Assembly: GCA_020881915.1 (NCBI GenBank)
Contig: JAJFPB010000001.1
Coordinates: 248,001 to 312,000 of the forward strand
DNA: 64,000 nucleotides
DNA from: Paramyrothecium sp. XJ0827
Taxonomy: Eukaryota; Ascomycota; Sordariomycetes; Hypocreales; Stachybotryaceae
Direction of reading: 5' to 3'
How positions within the stretch are numbered: position 1 is the stretch's first letter; each line of letters opens with the position of its first letter. Of this stretch, positions 22,655 through 33,915 are shown in pieces. The notes beneath the pieces were generated by a model that saw only the letters and a list, made by a program, of their open reading frames with translations, was not told the origin of the DNA and searched no databases. The translations under genes were made by a program, and so were the position numbers.

Positions 22655-23782
22655 CAGTGCAAGTATTTATACCGGCCTATCTTGGAGAGGACGGCACCAG
22701 CTGAACCATCAAAGGGTATAATAGCCAACGTAAATGGTAGATAGTTGATTCCAGACTGGAGAGCCGAACCCCGTTTCACAGCCTGGAAGTAAACTGGGAG
22801 AAAATAGCTTATGACCTGCAAGATAATTGCACCAAGAACGATCAGGAAGAAGCCTGCTGTCGAAGTACGAGATTTGAATAGGTGTGGAGGCATACTGGGT
22901 TCACGGCAAAAGCGAGAACCCTGGTGGAAGTGAAAAGCAACCCAACCAGAAATTCCTAGGACAAGCGGCAAAATGATTCGCCACGAAGACCAAGCATATC
23001 CCGCGGTACCACCCATGATAAGGCCGAAATAGAGCGACATCATAGCAGGAACGAAGATAGCATTGCCAATAAAATCGACGCGACTAAGTGCGGCACGGCA
23101 CCCTGAGTTCAGCATATGCTGTACTTTGAGGACGAAGAATATAAGGAGGTAGCTTACCCCCGAGATGGGGAGGTTCAGCCAAAAGATCCATCGCCAGTCG
23201 CTCTCTGCAAGGGCGCCGCCGATAATGGGCCCAAGTGTAGTGCCAATTGCAGCCGCCGACATGGTGATGCTTAGCCACGGCCTCCTGTAGCGTGGAGGGA
23301 TTAAATCGCAGATAATGATCTCGGGAAGGACGGCGATGCCGCCGCTTTCAAACCCTTGGACAATACGGCCACCAATTAATGCGGCAACATTTTTTGCCGC
23401 CCCCTGCAATGCCGCTACAGAGTGCGAATAGAGCAATGGCACCGAATAACGGGTTACGGCGACCGAATATGTTCGCAATCTGGCCATAAAGCGGTTGAGG
23501 TACGGTCGATGCGAAGAGGTAAGATTGCGCAACCCAAACATATTGGTTTGCGCCGCCGATATCGCGCGTAATTATGGGCAGGGAGGTTGTGATTATGGTC
23601 GCATCGATGACTGAGGTGAGAGACAACAGCATAATCACGCCGAAAATCACCCAAACGCGCCATGTGGCCTTGAAACTTGATTCTGCATCCGGCTCCCCAA
23701 CGACAAGCGTCTCTATAGGAGGGGAGAGATCTGATCTGGCCAGCGGGGTATCAAAATCCTGTAAATTTGCCCGAGAGGTCAT
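22655..23782 (-). pseudogene. N-terminal half of the split DHA2 MFS transporter, also frameshifted
   Basis: From the ATG at 23780-23782 the frame reads a cytosolic tail, then WRVWVIFGVIMLLSLTSVID, NQYVWVAQSYLFASTVPQPL and GQIANIFGRRNPLFGAIALF, the first helices and motif A of a 14-TM DHA2 transporter. A run of five G at about 23400-23404 (four would restore frame) shifts the reading. The other frame then continues KNVAALIGGRIVQGFESGG, AAAIGTTLGPIIGGAL, ESDWRWIFWLNLPISG and GSALQSGINYLPFTLAI to IGRYKYLH at 22655. Beyond this the frame meets insertion DNA and stops within five codons. The missing C-terminal half is at 12260-12868. Confidence 0.85.
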
Positions 23783-24313
23783 CGTGGACGCCTTGGTCTG
23801 AAAACGGCGGTCGCATAGCAGATAGCGTAGAGCAATGAAACAAAAACAAAAGATGAACAGATTAGGATGCTAAAGGCAAATAAGTATGAACCACAGGAGG
23901 CCCTTCTGATTGAGCACTATGGGAGACAAAGGAACGTTTAGGTCTCTAGGAAGGAGAAAGGAAGGTCGTGGATGACAGGAGAGAGGAACAGGCGAGACCC
24001 CTTTGAAAGACTGGGTTGCGGGTTGGTTTGGGCAGTTGGCTTGACATGTAGGCGTTGATTGAGCTTTTAACATAAACCCGTGCCGCGCATGCATGTAAGA
24101 ATGTCTTTAGCATTTTATTGGTTCAGACGTCTGGAACCTCAAGAATACTGGGGGGAAGACTGGACCTTCCCGGCCTACGATAGGCTCATCACACCACTGG
24201 GGGCCAGAAAGGTCGTCCCGTCCCGTGTCACACGGCTACAAGGCTTAGACAACTCGATAATCTGCCAGAATGGGACTGTGGCAATTCTCTCAAGATATGA
24301 TATCCTCCACTTA
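23783..24313. other. intergenic
   Basis: Promoter side of the MFS N-terminal half. Purine-rich AGGAAGGAGAAAGGAAGG near 23948. No gene seen. Confidence 0.4.
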
Positions 24314-24490
24314 TCACATTGAATCAGAGCCACCGACGACGCGTGCAACAGAGGGCAGGAAGCTGGTAATGGTGCTTGAGTCAATAAATATTAGCAAGGC
24401 CATCGTGGAGAGTACAGCTAATATCCTGCACACGCGCCAAGAATGGTTGAAAGCGACATTTGAGTTGACTTGTACCGGATCTTCTACTCC
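24314..24490 (-). pseudogene. small relic of a second MFS transporter N-terminus
   Basis: A short minus-strand frame reads NHSWRVCRILAVLSTMALL and then IFIDSSTITSFLPSVARV-VGGSD before a stop. This is the first helix and following loop of a DHA2-type MFS protein, closely comparable to the WRVWVIFGVIMLLSLTSVID region of the gene 700 bp away. Nothing recognisable follows, so only the first ~45 residues survive. It may be a remnant of a tandem duplication. Confidence 0.5.
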
Positions 24491-24919
24491 GTGCTTGGAT
24501 TTCTTCGGGCTTACATAGTGCGGCTCCGCAATCATGTAAAGTCTATGAGCTGTAATACGTTCGAAGTAGCATTTCCACCTCTGAGCTTTCATTAATACTA
24601 AAGAGGGCCAAGAAATCGCCTTTGCTGACGACACTTTGCAACTACAAAGGGGAACACGAGAATCCGTGCCACGTTCTCATGAGTAGTCGTCATCAAATAG
24701 TACTCTTTATCCTCTGACTAGTGGAACCTTACTTATTTCTGTCTCAAGTAGTACCAGTGTATGTAAACATTGTACAAAGACAAAGGAACACAAAGCACAG
24801 CTAGACTTCCTTTCGTAAGAGTGCATGGGCTGTCCTCCCTTTCTTGTAGCACCGCATGTTCTTCAACAATGCATCCCAAAATTGAAGCCTATCTTGCGGT
24901 GAAGAGACTCCTTTCTTCA
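24491..24919. other. intergenic
   Basis: No coding sequence recognised between the MFS relic and the 3' end of the next regulator. Confidence 0.4.
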
Positions 24920-27312
24920 TCAAGGATAGTTCGGCATGTTCGAAAAATCCGTGGTAAAGTTCGACGAGAATATTTCCTCGAGGTTACTTTGGTACAGTGT
25001 AAAATCGTTCTGAGAAGCACCGACTGGATCTTCCCAGAACATACTATCCAAGTCCCATCTCCAGTCCTGGCCCTGCAGGTCCATGATCTCCTCGATGTCG
25101 AACTGTAAGAGAGAATTGCCAAACATATTGTCGTTTGTGCCATTGTCGCCGGCAGGATCGTCTTGCACCGGGTTATTGGGTTTTACAGGGATGCAGCTGT
25201 ATATATGTTGGACGACATCTCGGCTGCGGTGGGCAGTGATGGACCAATCTTCCATTTTGTCAAAAAGCTCCACCGCCAGCTCTATTGACTTTCGCCATTC
25301 AGTCGCGCGTGGGTTCTCCTTCTGCCAGAACAAACTGACTAGGGGTATCATAACAGCTTGGTACAAGAACCATGCCGCATTCCACCCCAGCATTTGCGTG
25401 CGTGTCCATTCCTTGGAAATATCTTCGATCGTCTCGGTAGCTACCGCCCAACAAGTTTCAACGGAGGCGGTGTTTTCGGGACTGTCATCGATGTTGGCCT
25501 TGGCAGCCATGGCCAGGAGTACGTGGCGGTGCAGAAGCATTCGTAGATTCTGGTAGCGCCATTTCATCACGCATCGTACAATGTACAACGGCTCGGCACA
25601 CGGAGCGGTGGTCTGGAGCAGCCAAGGAAGGTTCTCATACCAAGTCCGCAGCTGCTGGTCCAGGTTTGCTCGAATACTAGAGCTGGGAAAAGGTGTCGAA
25701 CCTATTACATCTTGAATATGCGTGGCAATCTTGCAAAACTTGATATTCTCAATGAGTGGTAAGACTCCTGCGTGTCTGGAAGAGTCTGCAGCCTGTTGTC
25801 TGGTGGTTAAGAATCAAGTATTTGTAGTATGAGACTGTTCACTTACCTGATTCATTCCAAGCTCGGGTGGGTGCACGTTGATGGCAGGACCCCATCTACC
25901 AAAAGACGGGCGCCCCGTGGTGGTAGTGCCCCAAGTGTCGAGGCAAAAAAGCGACCACCAGGTCCTGCGACGGATCTCAGCGGCACGTATGTCGGCGGCG
26001 GATGGATCACGGCTTGGTGACTCTCGATGGAGCCCCAGTGCGCAGGCCATCCTCATTGCCGTGCCGAGGAGCGCATGCGCCAGGTTCGGCTGGTTGACAT
26101 AGTGTAGATACCAACCTCCCATAATGGTCATCGCCTGAACTGTTTCGATGCGGCTGCTAGCGAATGCTTCGATCCCGAGATGCTCCATGGCTTTGTGGTA
26201 GTAAATGACGTGGCTGGTTTCCATCGACTTGCCAGCGGCAATGCTTCCCATCGCGAGCACAGCGTTGAGAAGAGCCAGCCAAGGAGGGTCCTTCCTTTTA
26301 TCATCTTGGAACTCTTGCCGGAAAGCAGCCTCGTCGAGCATGGGAGCGAATACGTGTACGCGCTTGAAGTACGCATCAATAAAGGTTTGAGTCTTCCACA
26401 GGCAGGGTTCCTCCGCAGTGGTCTTGGATACCCTCGATTGTCGCCTTGCAATCAAAGACTGCTTTCTCATTTCGAGTGGGCTTATGGTGGGTTTCAAGCA
26501 ATCTTTGAGTCGTGGTTGTAATATTAACATGACGGTCAGGGCAGCCTTTACAGACGACGCGCCCAGATATGACGCCCGCTTATCCATGGCCAGGGATAAC
26601 GCGTTAATATCGTCAGCCTCGACGGGTATGGGGTCCTTGTCTCGACATTCCTCATCCCACTCAACGTCGCCGGTGGGGATTTGCTCCAAATCAGTCATGC
26701 TGAATTCCGCTTCGGGTCGCGGGGACTGCTCGCAGCCATCCGAGGGTGATGTAACAGGAGGCGGGGACAAGAGAGATATCCTGTCATCGGGCGGTGGCTT
26801 CACGAGAAGTTCAAGCAACTCTTTTCGTGTTAGGTGTAGAAGAGTGCTGACGTCTCGATTCGGATACAAACGATTAAGGACAGACCGACATTCCTCAAGT
26901 GACTGCGAAAGACCCTCGACAGTTCTGCATCACATCAAGTCAGAACAATGTGCCCGTGCAAGTGACTGAAAGGGTTTTCATGGAGATACCCACCTTCTCG
27001 AGGTAATCACGCGAGGCCGCCTCTTGTCGTAAAGGCACCGCTTGGGTTCCCGGCTGAAGAGGCACTGATGGCACGGCTCACGGCCATCGCAACGGATCTT
27101 TCGTCGTTTGCATTCAGCGCATGCTTGAGTGGTTTTGAGAGGTTTTTCCCCGTTCTTCGTAGCCGATGTTTCCTCGTCGGACGACTGTCTCCGGGGGGGA
27201 GCACTCTTTACTTGGACTATTTTGGACCGCGGGTTAGAAAAGGATGATCTGGTGGCAAATACATTCCAGCCCAACGTTCTCTTTGCCGAGATGACTCACA
27301 ATTGTAGAACAT
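24920..27312 (-). CDS. Zn2Cys6 transcription factor with fungal-specific regulatory domain
   Basis: Four exons (27300-27312, 26994-27216, 25847-26934, 24920-25792) give an intact 728-aa protein. The zinc cluster is CAECKRRKIRCDGREPCHQC with the last Cys in EPKRC, followed by a linker and an acidic stretch. The regulatory domain (Fungal_trans, PF04082) starts about FIDAYFKRVHVFAPMLDEAA and includes TVQAMTIMGGWYLHY, GTAMRMACALGLHRE and RRRTWWSLFCLDTWGTTTTG. The C-terminus is acidic and aromatic (WRWDLDSMFWEDPVG), a likely activation segment, as in GAL4/XlnR-type activators. The first exon is only 13 bp (MFYN plus one base). It was chosen because the following exon has no in-frame ATG and a clean GTGAGT...CTAAC...TAG intron joins them. 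That start is less sure than the rest. Targets are unknown. Confidence 0.83.
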
Positions 27313-28502
27313 TCCCCCCTCCCCGGGGCTGTTTCGCTTTGCTGCCATTCTGTGTGTCTCTGGAGCCAAATCTGATATGGGTGTTGGCACGACAGGATAG
27401 TCGGGGCATACCGAAGGACTGGTCGAGTCCAACACTGCCTTGGGTCACACTCTTGGACAAAGCGAGAGGTGGATCGGTTTGCGGTTTGAGCACGCCGAGG
27501 GGCAAGAAAGGACGACGACTGAAGGAACAACGTCTGGCTGCCTGTGGCACAATACATCACCAGGCCTTGCCTACATACAGGGTTGAGAGTCTGTCTTTAA
27601 GTTGCCTGGATTGGCCAATTGAGGATAACAAAAAAAGAAAATCCGGGGAAGAGGTGAAATGCGGAGACGGTCAGGGCCCACCCACACTTTTCGCCTCTGG
27701 TCCACGAAATTGGGGTCGGCCAAAAGGGAGAGACCACTTTCAGTCGGTTCCGGGCATATGAAGACCCGGCGGGATCACAAGAGCCCATCCTTCAATAATG
27801 TCAATGCATCAGCCAGCGTAGGACTTGATGCTGCTCCTTCTTTCCATTGCCGATCTCCTTCTTGCTCTGCTTTGGCAATTTTGCGCTGTTACTCTGGAGA
27901 GTGGCAAGATGGATGAAACATGTCATTTACTATGGCACTTGATCATGGGGTTCGGAGGGAATGCTCTCATGTCTGTTACTTACCTTTCCTCTTGAGGGCA
28001 CGGAAGGGCAAGCTCCGTGGTTAATTCGAGGATAGCGCGATAAAGTGATGCGGCGCAGGGAGGAGTTGTGGGTGCTGTGCAGGGTAGGTAGAGCCTAGCC
28101 TCGGCTCAAAAGGGCAAGCCGCCCACTTAAGGTGGTGGAGAACCTACACCTCAACCACAATACACACGGTCATTCATGCTTGACCCGTCTCTATTAACAA
28201 GCCATAATTCTTGGACTGACCAGTCTAACCGGTGGTGAACCGATATATGGGGCAAAGACATTACCAGACTGAATCGCACACTTTTACAGTCTTTAAATGA
28301 AGCGTAATCATGTAGATAACAATTCCTTAAGGTGGTTAAAAGTTGAAGTAGCTGAGGAAGAAAGAAAAGCACACCCTGGAGCGGGTCGGCGCGGGGAAGC
28401 GGAGCAGGGATAAAAGGCATTTCACAGTTCAACCAGTATCCCGTAAACAAGCACGCTAATTTGGCAGCGTGAAAGTAGTACCATCGCAACACGATGCCAT
28501 CC
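27313..28502. other. intergenic, no gene seen
   Basis: About 1.2 kb between the start of the regulator and the 3' end of the mannanase. GC-rich with long stop-free frames on both strands at 27400-27760, but none resembles a known protein and their composition follows the local GC content. Confidence 0.4.
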
Positions 28503-29876
28503 CTAACCAATAGTTGCGACATGGTCAGTTACCAAGCAAGTCCAATCCGAAGTCCCAACATAGAGAGTGAAGGTATCATCGTGGGTTTGCCCTGTGCTGA
28601 GCGTTGTACCAAGTTGCCAAAAGGTATCGGCTCCCATACCCGTAGTCGCGACGGAGGTTCTTTGCCAGGGTCTCTGCCTGGAGCAGTGGTCGCCAGGGGC
28701 GCCATCTACTACTGTGTTAACGAGGCCATGAATCAGCAAGTGACATGTACTCACATTCTTCCAGGAGACAAGGCTTGCCCGCTTTCGCACATGCAGCGCC
28801 GTGTGCCTGAATCCAGCCATTGCCCCAGTCATACGACGTACCCCAGTGACTAGGATACATGTGGAATGTACCAAAGTCGAGCGTCGATATACCCAAGTTT
28901 TTAACAAAGTCAACACCCTCGGAATATTGGTAGGGATAACTTCCATCCCCGGAAAGACCAAAGCCCTCATCACCAAGCGTTACCATATGGTTCGGATCAA
29001 GGCTCTTCACATACTGGGAGGTAGACAGAGCCCAATTGTAGATAACGTCGGTGCTACAGCCGGGGCAGCGGGGCTCGTTTGCCAGCTCCCATGCAAAGAT
29101 CGCAGCGGAGTTTCGATAACGTGAGACAAGAGCTGAAATGTACCTCCGGTACTGCGCCTGGGCAGCGCTATTACCATACCACGACGTCTTTGAGCCTCCA
29201 AATGCAGAGACATATGCTGCCATGCCACCATAGTCGTCCCAGTAATTGACAAAGGGGATGATAAGCGAAATACCGCGTTTCTCTGCCGCAGAGACGACGT
29301 AATCCAGTCTCTGCAGCCCATTCGCCCCAGTGTTAATTGTAGAACCGCTAGACGAGAGGTGCTGGAAGTAAACACCAGAGCTGCCTGGGTTCGAGGTCAC
29401 ATCGTTGAAGCCCCAGATACGAAGAATCTTGAGTCCGCTCCTGGAAACTTCGTCGAGGGCTTTGTCGACATCAGCTTGATTGGACAGGAAGCTGATCCAG
29501 TAGCTATTAGTGCCGGCAAAATACTTGGTCTGTCCACCAATCGTAAACCTAGTACCGGTCTTGGTGGCAAAGCCGGTGGCTCCAGGCACGGTTGTGCTTC
29601 GGGTGTTGGTTGACGATGCAGTTGATACTGTGCGCGTGCTGGTGCGCAAAGACGTGGCAGAGGTCGCCGCGCCTGTATAGGTCAGCTCCGTATAAGAATA
29701 CAAACTGTCTTCTTACCTGGAACGCATTGCGAGTACCACTCATCGGCGTACCGGCAGTACGACCCCGAGGCGCACGTTGTCGGTCCTGTCCAGTCCCTAC
29801 CACCGCACTGTCCCCAAAGCGGCGCCTGCTGCGCAATTGCGGCGCCGAAAAAGGCAGCGACATAAAAGAATTTCAT
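28503..29876 (-). CDS. secreted endo-beta-1,4-mannanase, CBM1 + GH5
   Basis: Exons 29717-29876, 28755-29672 and 28503-28705 encode 426 aa with no lesion. A signal peptide ([16 protein letters not shown]) leads into a CBM1 cellulose-binding domain ([20 protein letters not shown] with further Cys and Tyr). A Ser/Thr-rich linker of about 35 residues follows, then a GH5 subfamily 7-like mannanase core ([20 protein letters not shown]). The acid/base Glu is in [11 protein letters not shown] and the nucleophile Glu in CLLEEYG, the second Glu falling at the last intron. The protein ends [16 protein letters not shown]. It cuts mannans in plant cell walls outside the cell. The last intron uses the third of three close AGs (CAGTAGTAG), chosen because it restores EEYGAPGDHC. 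Presence of CBM1 fits a plant-associated or saprotrophic life style. Confidence 0.92.
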
Positions 29877-29954
29877 CTTGAGCTCAAAAGCTTTTACAGT
29901 TCATTCTTGTTGAGTGATCGAATCGAATAGAAAGTAAAGGGACAAGTCCAGGCA

Positions 29955-29960
29955 TTTATA
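29955..29960 (-). promoter_or_regulatory. TATA box of the mannanase gene
   Basis: The minus strand reads TATAAATGCC about 80 bases upstream of the ATG, a usual distance for filamentous fungi. Confidence 0.5.
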
Positions 29961-31983
29961 GGCCGAGGCTCATCTATGAATTATCCTTTGAAACAAGCCG
30001 ATGTCAGTGAACAATGACCTTGAACCAGGTCGGACGGATCATCATAGTCCGCGGAGTAATGCTCATGGGAGGGGGAAGAATTGTGGTCAGTCGGCTTGGT
30101 GTGTTCTGCAGACCACGGATACAGGCAATCCGGGATCGAAACAAGACGAACCTGGAATAGTAAGTCTTTCCTGACCTCACGGATGGCTTTTCATTCTCTG
30201 GGTATGAGCTTTCAGCATGGTGACCCGTGTGTACTTTCCCATGCAAGGGTCTCGACCAAACGACAGTGGATGGAGTTCTGGTCAGCACGGAGTAGATGTA
30301 CTGGCAGTAGGAAGTATTGCAGTAACAGAAGTTATGTTCAACATGGAGCCTCACCAGCTAATTGTACATGTGGTACTAGCTCACAGGAACTTTCTCGATT
30401 CAGCTCAGAAGAAAACAAATCAACTCATTTATCGAATTTAGGTAGTACATTGGCCAGTAAGATTACCTGCGAGCGTCCACCCTGTATGTCTGGAATCCTG
30501 CTTACGTAGAATAGCAATAAGTCTTGAACAGATGTAAGTCATCTCATCTAGAGTAAAGAATCATGACAATGAATTTGCAAAACGGCTTCGGTGAACTTGT
30601 TGAATGGCTTGAACCAGGTGCAATGCCTTTAATGAAACAGCTGCCATAGGCTTGATCCACATACGGCCTTGCTGCTAGTCAGGACGAAGACGGGCTTAGC
30701 ATGAAGTCATTATCCTTGGACAACATTTTTGTAGCTCGTGTCGATCAGTGCTAAGAAAACGTGTGTATCTGTACTATAAGTTAAATTCTAATGCACGGAT
30801 GCATTATCCTTCGCAATTTAATAGTACGTTTTCTCCTAAGGGTCGACCCGTGGTTGACGGCGCCAAGACGTCGCATCAGATGCGACGGGCCCTCCTAGCC
30901 CGCTTAGGGGTACGGAAGGTGTCACGCCGAGAGAAAATTGGGCTAAGTGTCAATGCCATAGATTCTAGTGTGAGGCAAGATGCGGCTGTGCCCGGCTACC
31001 CTACTATTGGCTTTGTCCATGCTCGGTCTGGTCTGGTCCTTAGAGCTCGGGTCACATGGCTCCAACAGGCACGAATAATGACGACCATGGACTACTTGCC
31101 GGCGAAATCATGCTCGGCCAGGCTTGGCCCTGAACTATCGGATGAGACGGCTCCAATAGGCAAGTCTCCCACCAACTCTGAGTTCGCATCAAGATGACTG
31201 ACCACGCAATTCATGGACCGAAGACTTGGTTTAGACGGTAGCAATAGATGGCGATGCAGGAGATTCTACAGAGAGATCATCAAGGTCAGCATGCTTGTGT
31301 CACGGCTAATTAATGGCAACACGCTGGACCTTGCCATTGCGATGCTGAACACTGAACATATGACGGCTGAAAGCATACGTTATGGCCGCGACCCGACTGA
31401 ATCTGGGGTATCGTCTTACTAGACTTGTCTTTCTAGGTGACACTGAAATAATTATGCTGTAAACTTGCCGTGTTCAATCAGAACTGTGGCATACGGCGAG
31501 CCTGTGGCTCCCGCATTGGTTTGTTGTCTAGAGACAGAGCCAATGGAACAACGGAGCGAAGTTCAGGTACATTCACGGCTCCTTCTGGTTAAATGTCCAC
31601 TCTTACTTTTGTGGTTCTGTTGGTTATGATCAAAAACATGTAGTGAAGCAGGAGAACATCGACCCCTCACTCAACTCCATCTTGCCTTTGGGCGAAGGTA
31701 TACGCTCATACACGCAGATCCGAGAAATTCGACGGGCTGACTCGAGACTTATTTACCAAAAACTAAGTAGAAACGCGGTTGTTACGATTGCGAACAACAC
31801 TGAGCTTGGTTTATTTCTAGCGAAGGCCTTCACTTAATGACTCTACCCAGTAGAGATGTATTGTCAGCTTTCAATGTGATTATGCCCCGACACCCTCAGG
31901 CGCTGCTCCCATCTGAAAGTAAGGGTATGACTAAATCATTCAGCAGTCCAATTAGAGAATCCTGCTCCCGCGGCAACAACACC
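29961..31983. other. long intergenic region
   Basis: About 2 kb. Open frames of 60-150 codons occur (for example 30081-30509 and 30748-31197 on +), but none resembles a known protein and none shows splice structure. It presumably holds the mannanase promoter at its left end. Confidence 0.45.
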
Positions 31984-33915
31984 CTACCACCAGCTAGGGT
32001 TAGGCTCCCGCCAGACATTTGTCGCGCAGTGGACCTGGCCGAGCTTTTGATGGTGCGTGAACCACGTGTCGATGAAGTGTACTGTGAATCCGAGTGGGGC
32101 GTAAGCATTCGTGATAGCTTCAGCAAAAATGTCAACACCATTGATGACAGGACCCCAGGGATTCGGAGAAAGGTAGTAAGAGTCTCCAAGAACAACACCA
32201 TTAACTGCGGCAGGGTAATGTGCATATACTCTCGCAGTTGCCTGGCGGCGTTGGACTGATTCTGTGTCGTTTTCACCCGCAGCACTGTCAGCGGTAGCAC
32301 GCTCATGTGCATCTTCTACCTTTGGCTTCGCAAACTTTGCACTCACAACCCTGGCCCCTCCGCCGTCATTACTGCAGTCCCAGCGATTAGGGTCCGAAGT
32401 CCAGATTCCAGGCACACGAAAGATCTCGGCGTCAGTGATTCCAGTCTCCTGTTTGATGATATCAATATTGAACTGAATACGCCCGGCAACATATTGCTGC
32501 GTTGCTTCAAAGTTCGGCCTCGCAAGCTCAAAGTTGATTGTGGATCTTGGCACACAAGGTGGTGTTATACCCGAGTATGGGTCCCATGAATAGACTGGAC
32601 GGCTTATGGCTCGTTTAGTACCATGGCCGGCAAGTGTAGCATTTTTCAAGAGCGCCATGCCAGCGAGTGGGTCGTCAGCCATGATGACCCATCCACGAGA
32701 GTTGTTGGCCGGGAGGAATTGAATGAATTCGTCTACGTGGCCGACATGAAGGAAGTCCACGTCAAGCACAAGCGGGCTCTGGGTTTCCTGTAGTTGTAAG
32801 AAGCGCAAGATTAAAGGGAGTCCGTCTCTGCCTTGACCCATGATGATCCGCCCGGCCGGATACTCCTTTCCGTTGAAGGTATACGGTGGGATCGTCTCCA
32901 GATTGCCAGTAGCATCCGCACCTTTCCCATTTTTTGAGTCGCTGATCCACACTTCTGGGAAATTGATGCCTCCGACCTGGTTATTCCTGACGTCTTTGAA
33001 GACGTATTCGCCAGAGCCAGTCCTTTGGTGGGACAATAGCATGAGTCGAATGGTGATAGGTCCATCAGGTCCGGGGATGCTCGCATATCCGGGCTCAAAC
33101 GTATCTTGTACCCAGGAATCGAATCCACCAAGTTGGATTGGGGCCGGTTGAAGCCCAGCTTGGCTGCTATGCGTGGTTACATAGGAGTTGAACTTGGTCA
33201 GCGAGCTGCTGGAACTCTTGGAAACAAACATCTGCTGGGCGTCCTGCAGATGGTTATGTGTCAAGTAAGGTGCGACTCGTAGCTCAATAAAATCGACCGA
33301 AGAAGCAGAACCGTCGGTGATAGTAAAGTGCACCTTTACTCGGCCATCCCACACGTTTGGCCTGCGCACATCACGGCCGTCAATGCCGAGCCGCAAGCCT
33401 GCCCGAATCTCCGTGGCTGTGAACCGGCGGGCATCTTCTACAAAGGAAAAGCCGTTCCCATCGTTGAAGAAGATACGTACGCGTTGCGCAGCCACGGGGT
33501 CGTTCACTTTGATGGTGCCGAATGCGTTATTGCTTATGCCGGTTGCAGGCTTGGTGCGGATAGGGGCCAGATATTGTGGCTGCCGTAAGATGTTGTCTGT
33601 CGCGTCATGGCATAGATGCATTTGACTGCTCTGGCCAATTATATGCGCGGATCCGCAACGATGATCCGTATCTACGACATTGGGCAGGAAGAGAGCTCCT
33701 CGCTCCTCGGTCCAAGTCTGCTTTCCTACGACATCCAGGTTTCCATTAATATCCACGCTGCCGTCTCTGTTCGTATCAGCTAGAATTGTAGCCGTAAAAG
33801 CGCTGATGGTATGGCAGGAGGCTAGTCAGTCGCATAAGTCACGAAGGTCAACTGTGGAAGGGATCTCTGATTTACCAAGGGCCAAAAGAGCGGATTTTCT
33901 GTTTAGAAGGACCAT
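31984..33915 (-). CDS. secreted peptidyl-arginine deiminase (PAD)
   Basis: Exons 33876-33915 and 31984-33821 encode 625 aa. Exon 1 plus the first residues of exon 2 form a signal peptide (LLNRKSALLALASCHTISAF). A DTNRDGSVD loop after it resembles an EF-hand calcium site. The C-terminal two thirds match the PAD catalytic domain (PF03068). All four active-site residues known from animal PADs can be placed: D253 in DSWVQDTFEPGY, H375 and D377 in FLHVGHVDEFIQFLP, and C612 in LGQVHCATNVWREP. PADs convert arginine in proteins to citrulline with calcium. A secreted fungal PAD could act on host or cell-wall proteins. An insert-like hydrophilic stretch with a KxxEDAHERATADSAAGEND region precedes the last 100 residues. 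The gene is intact. The start was chosen because an upstream exon gives a signal peptide and keeps the frame. Confidence 0.9.

Noticed and set aside
3091..29876. Secondary-metabolite gene cluster
   Set aside because: Transporters, regulators, a hydrolase and a monooxygenase relic are present, but there is no polyketide synthase, NRPS, terpene cyclase or DMATS backbone gene.
30748..31197. 149-codon plus-strand frame
   Set aside because: No family resemblance, no splice context, ordinary intergenic composition.
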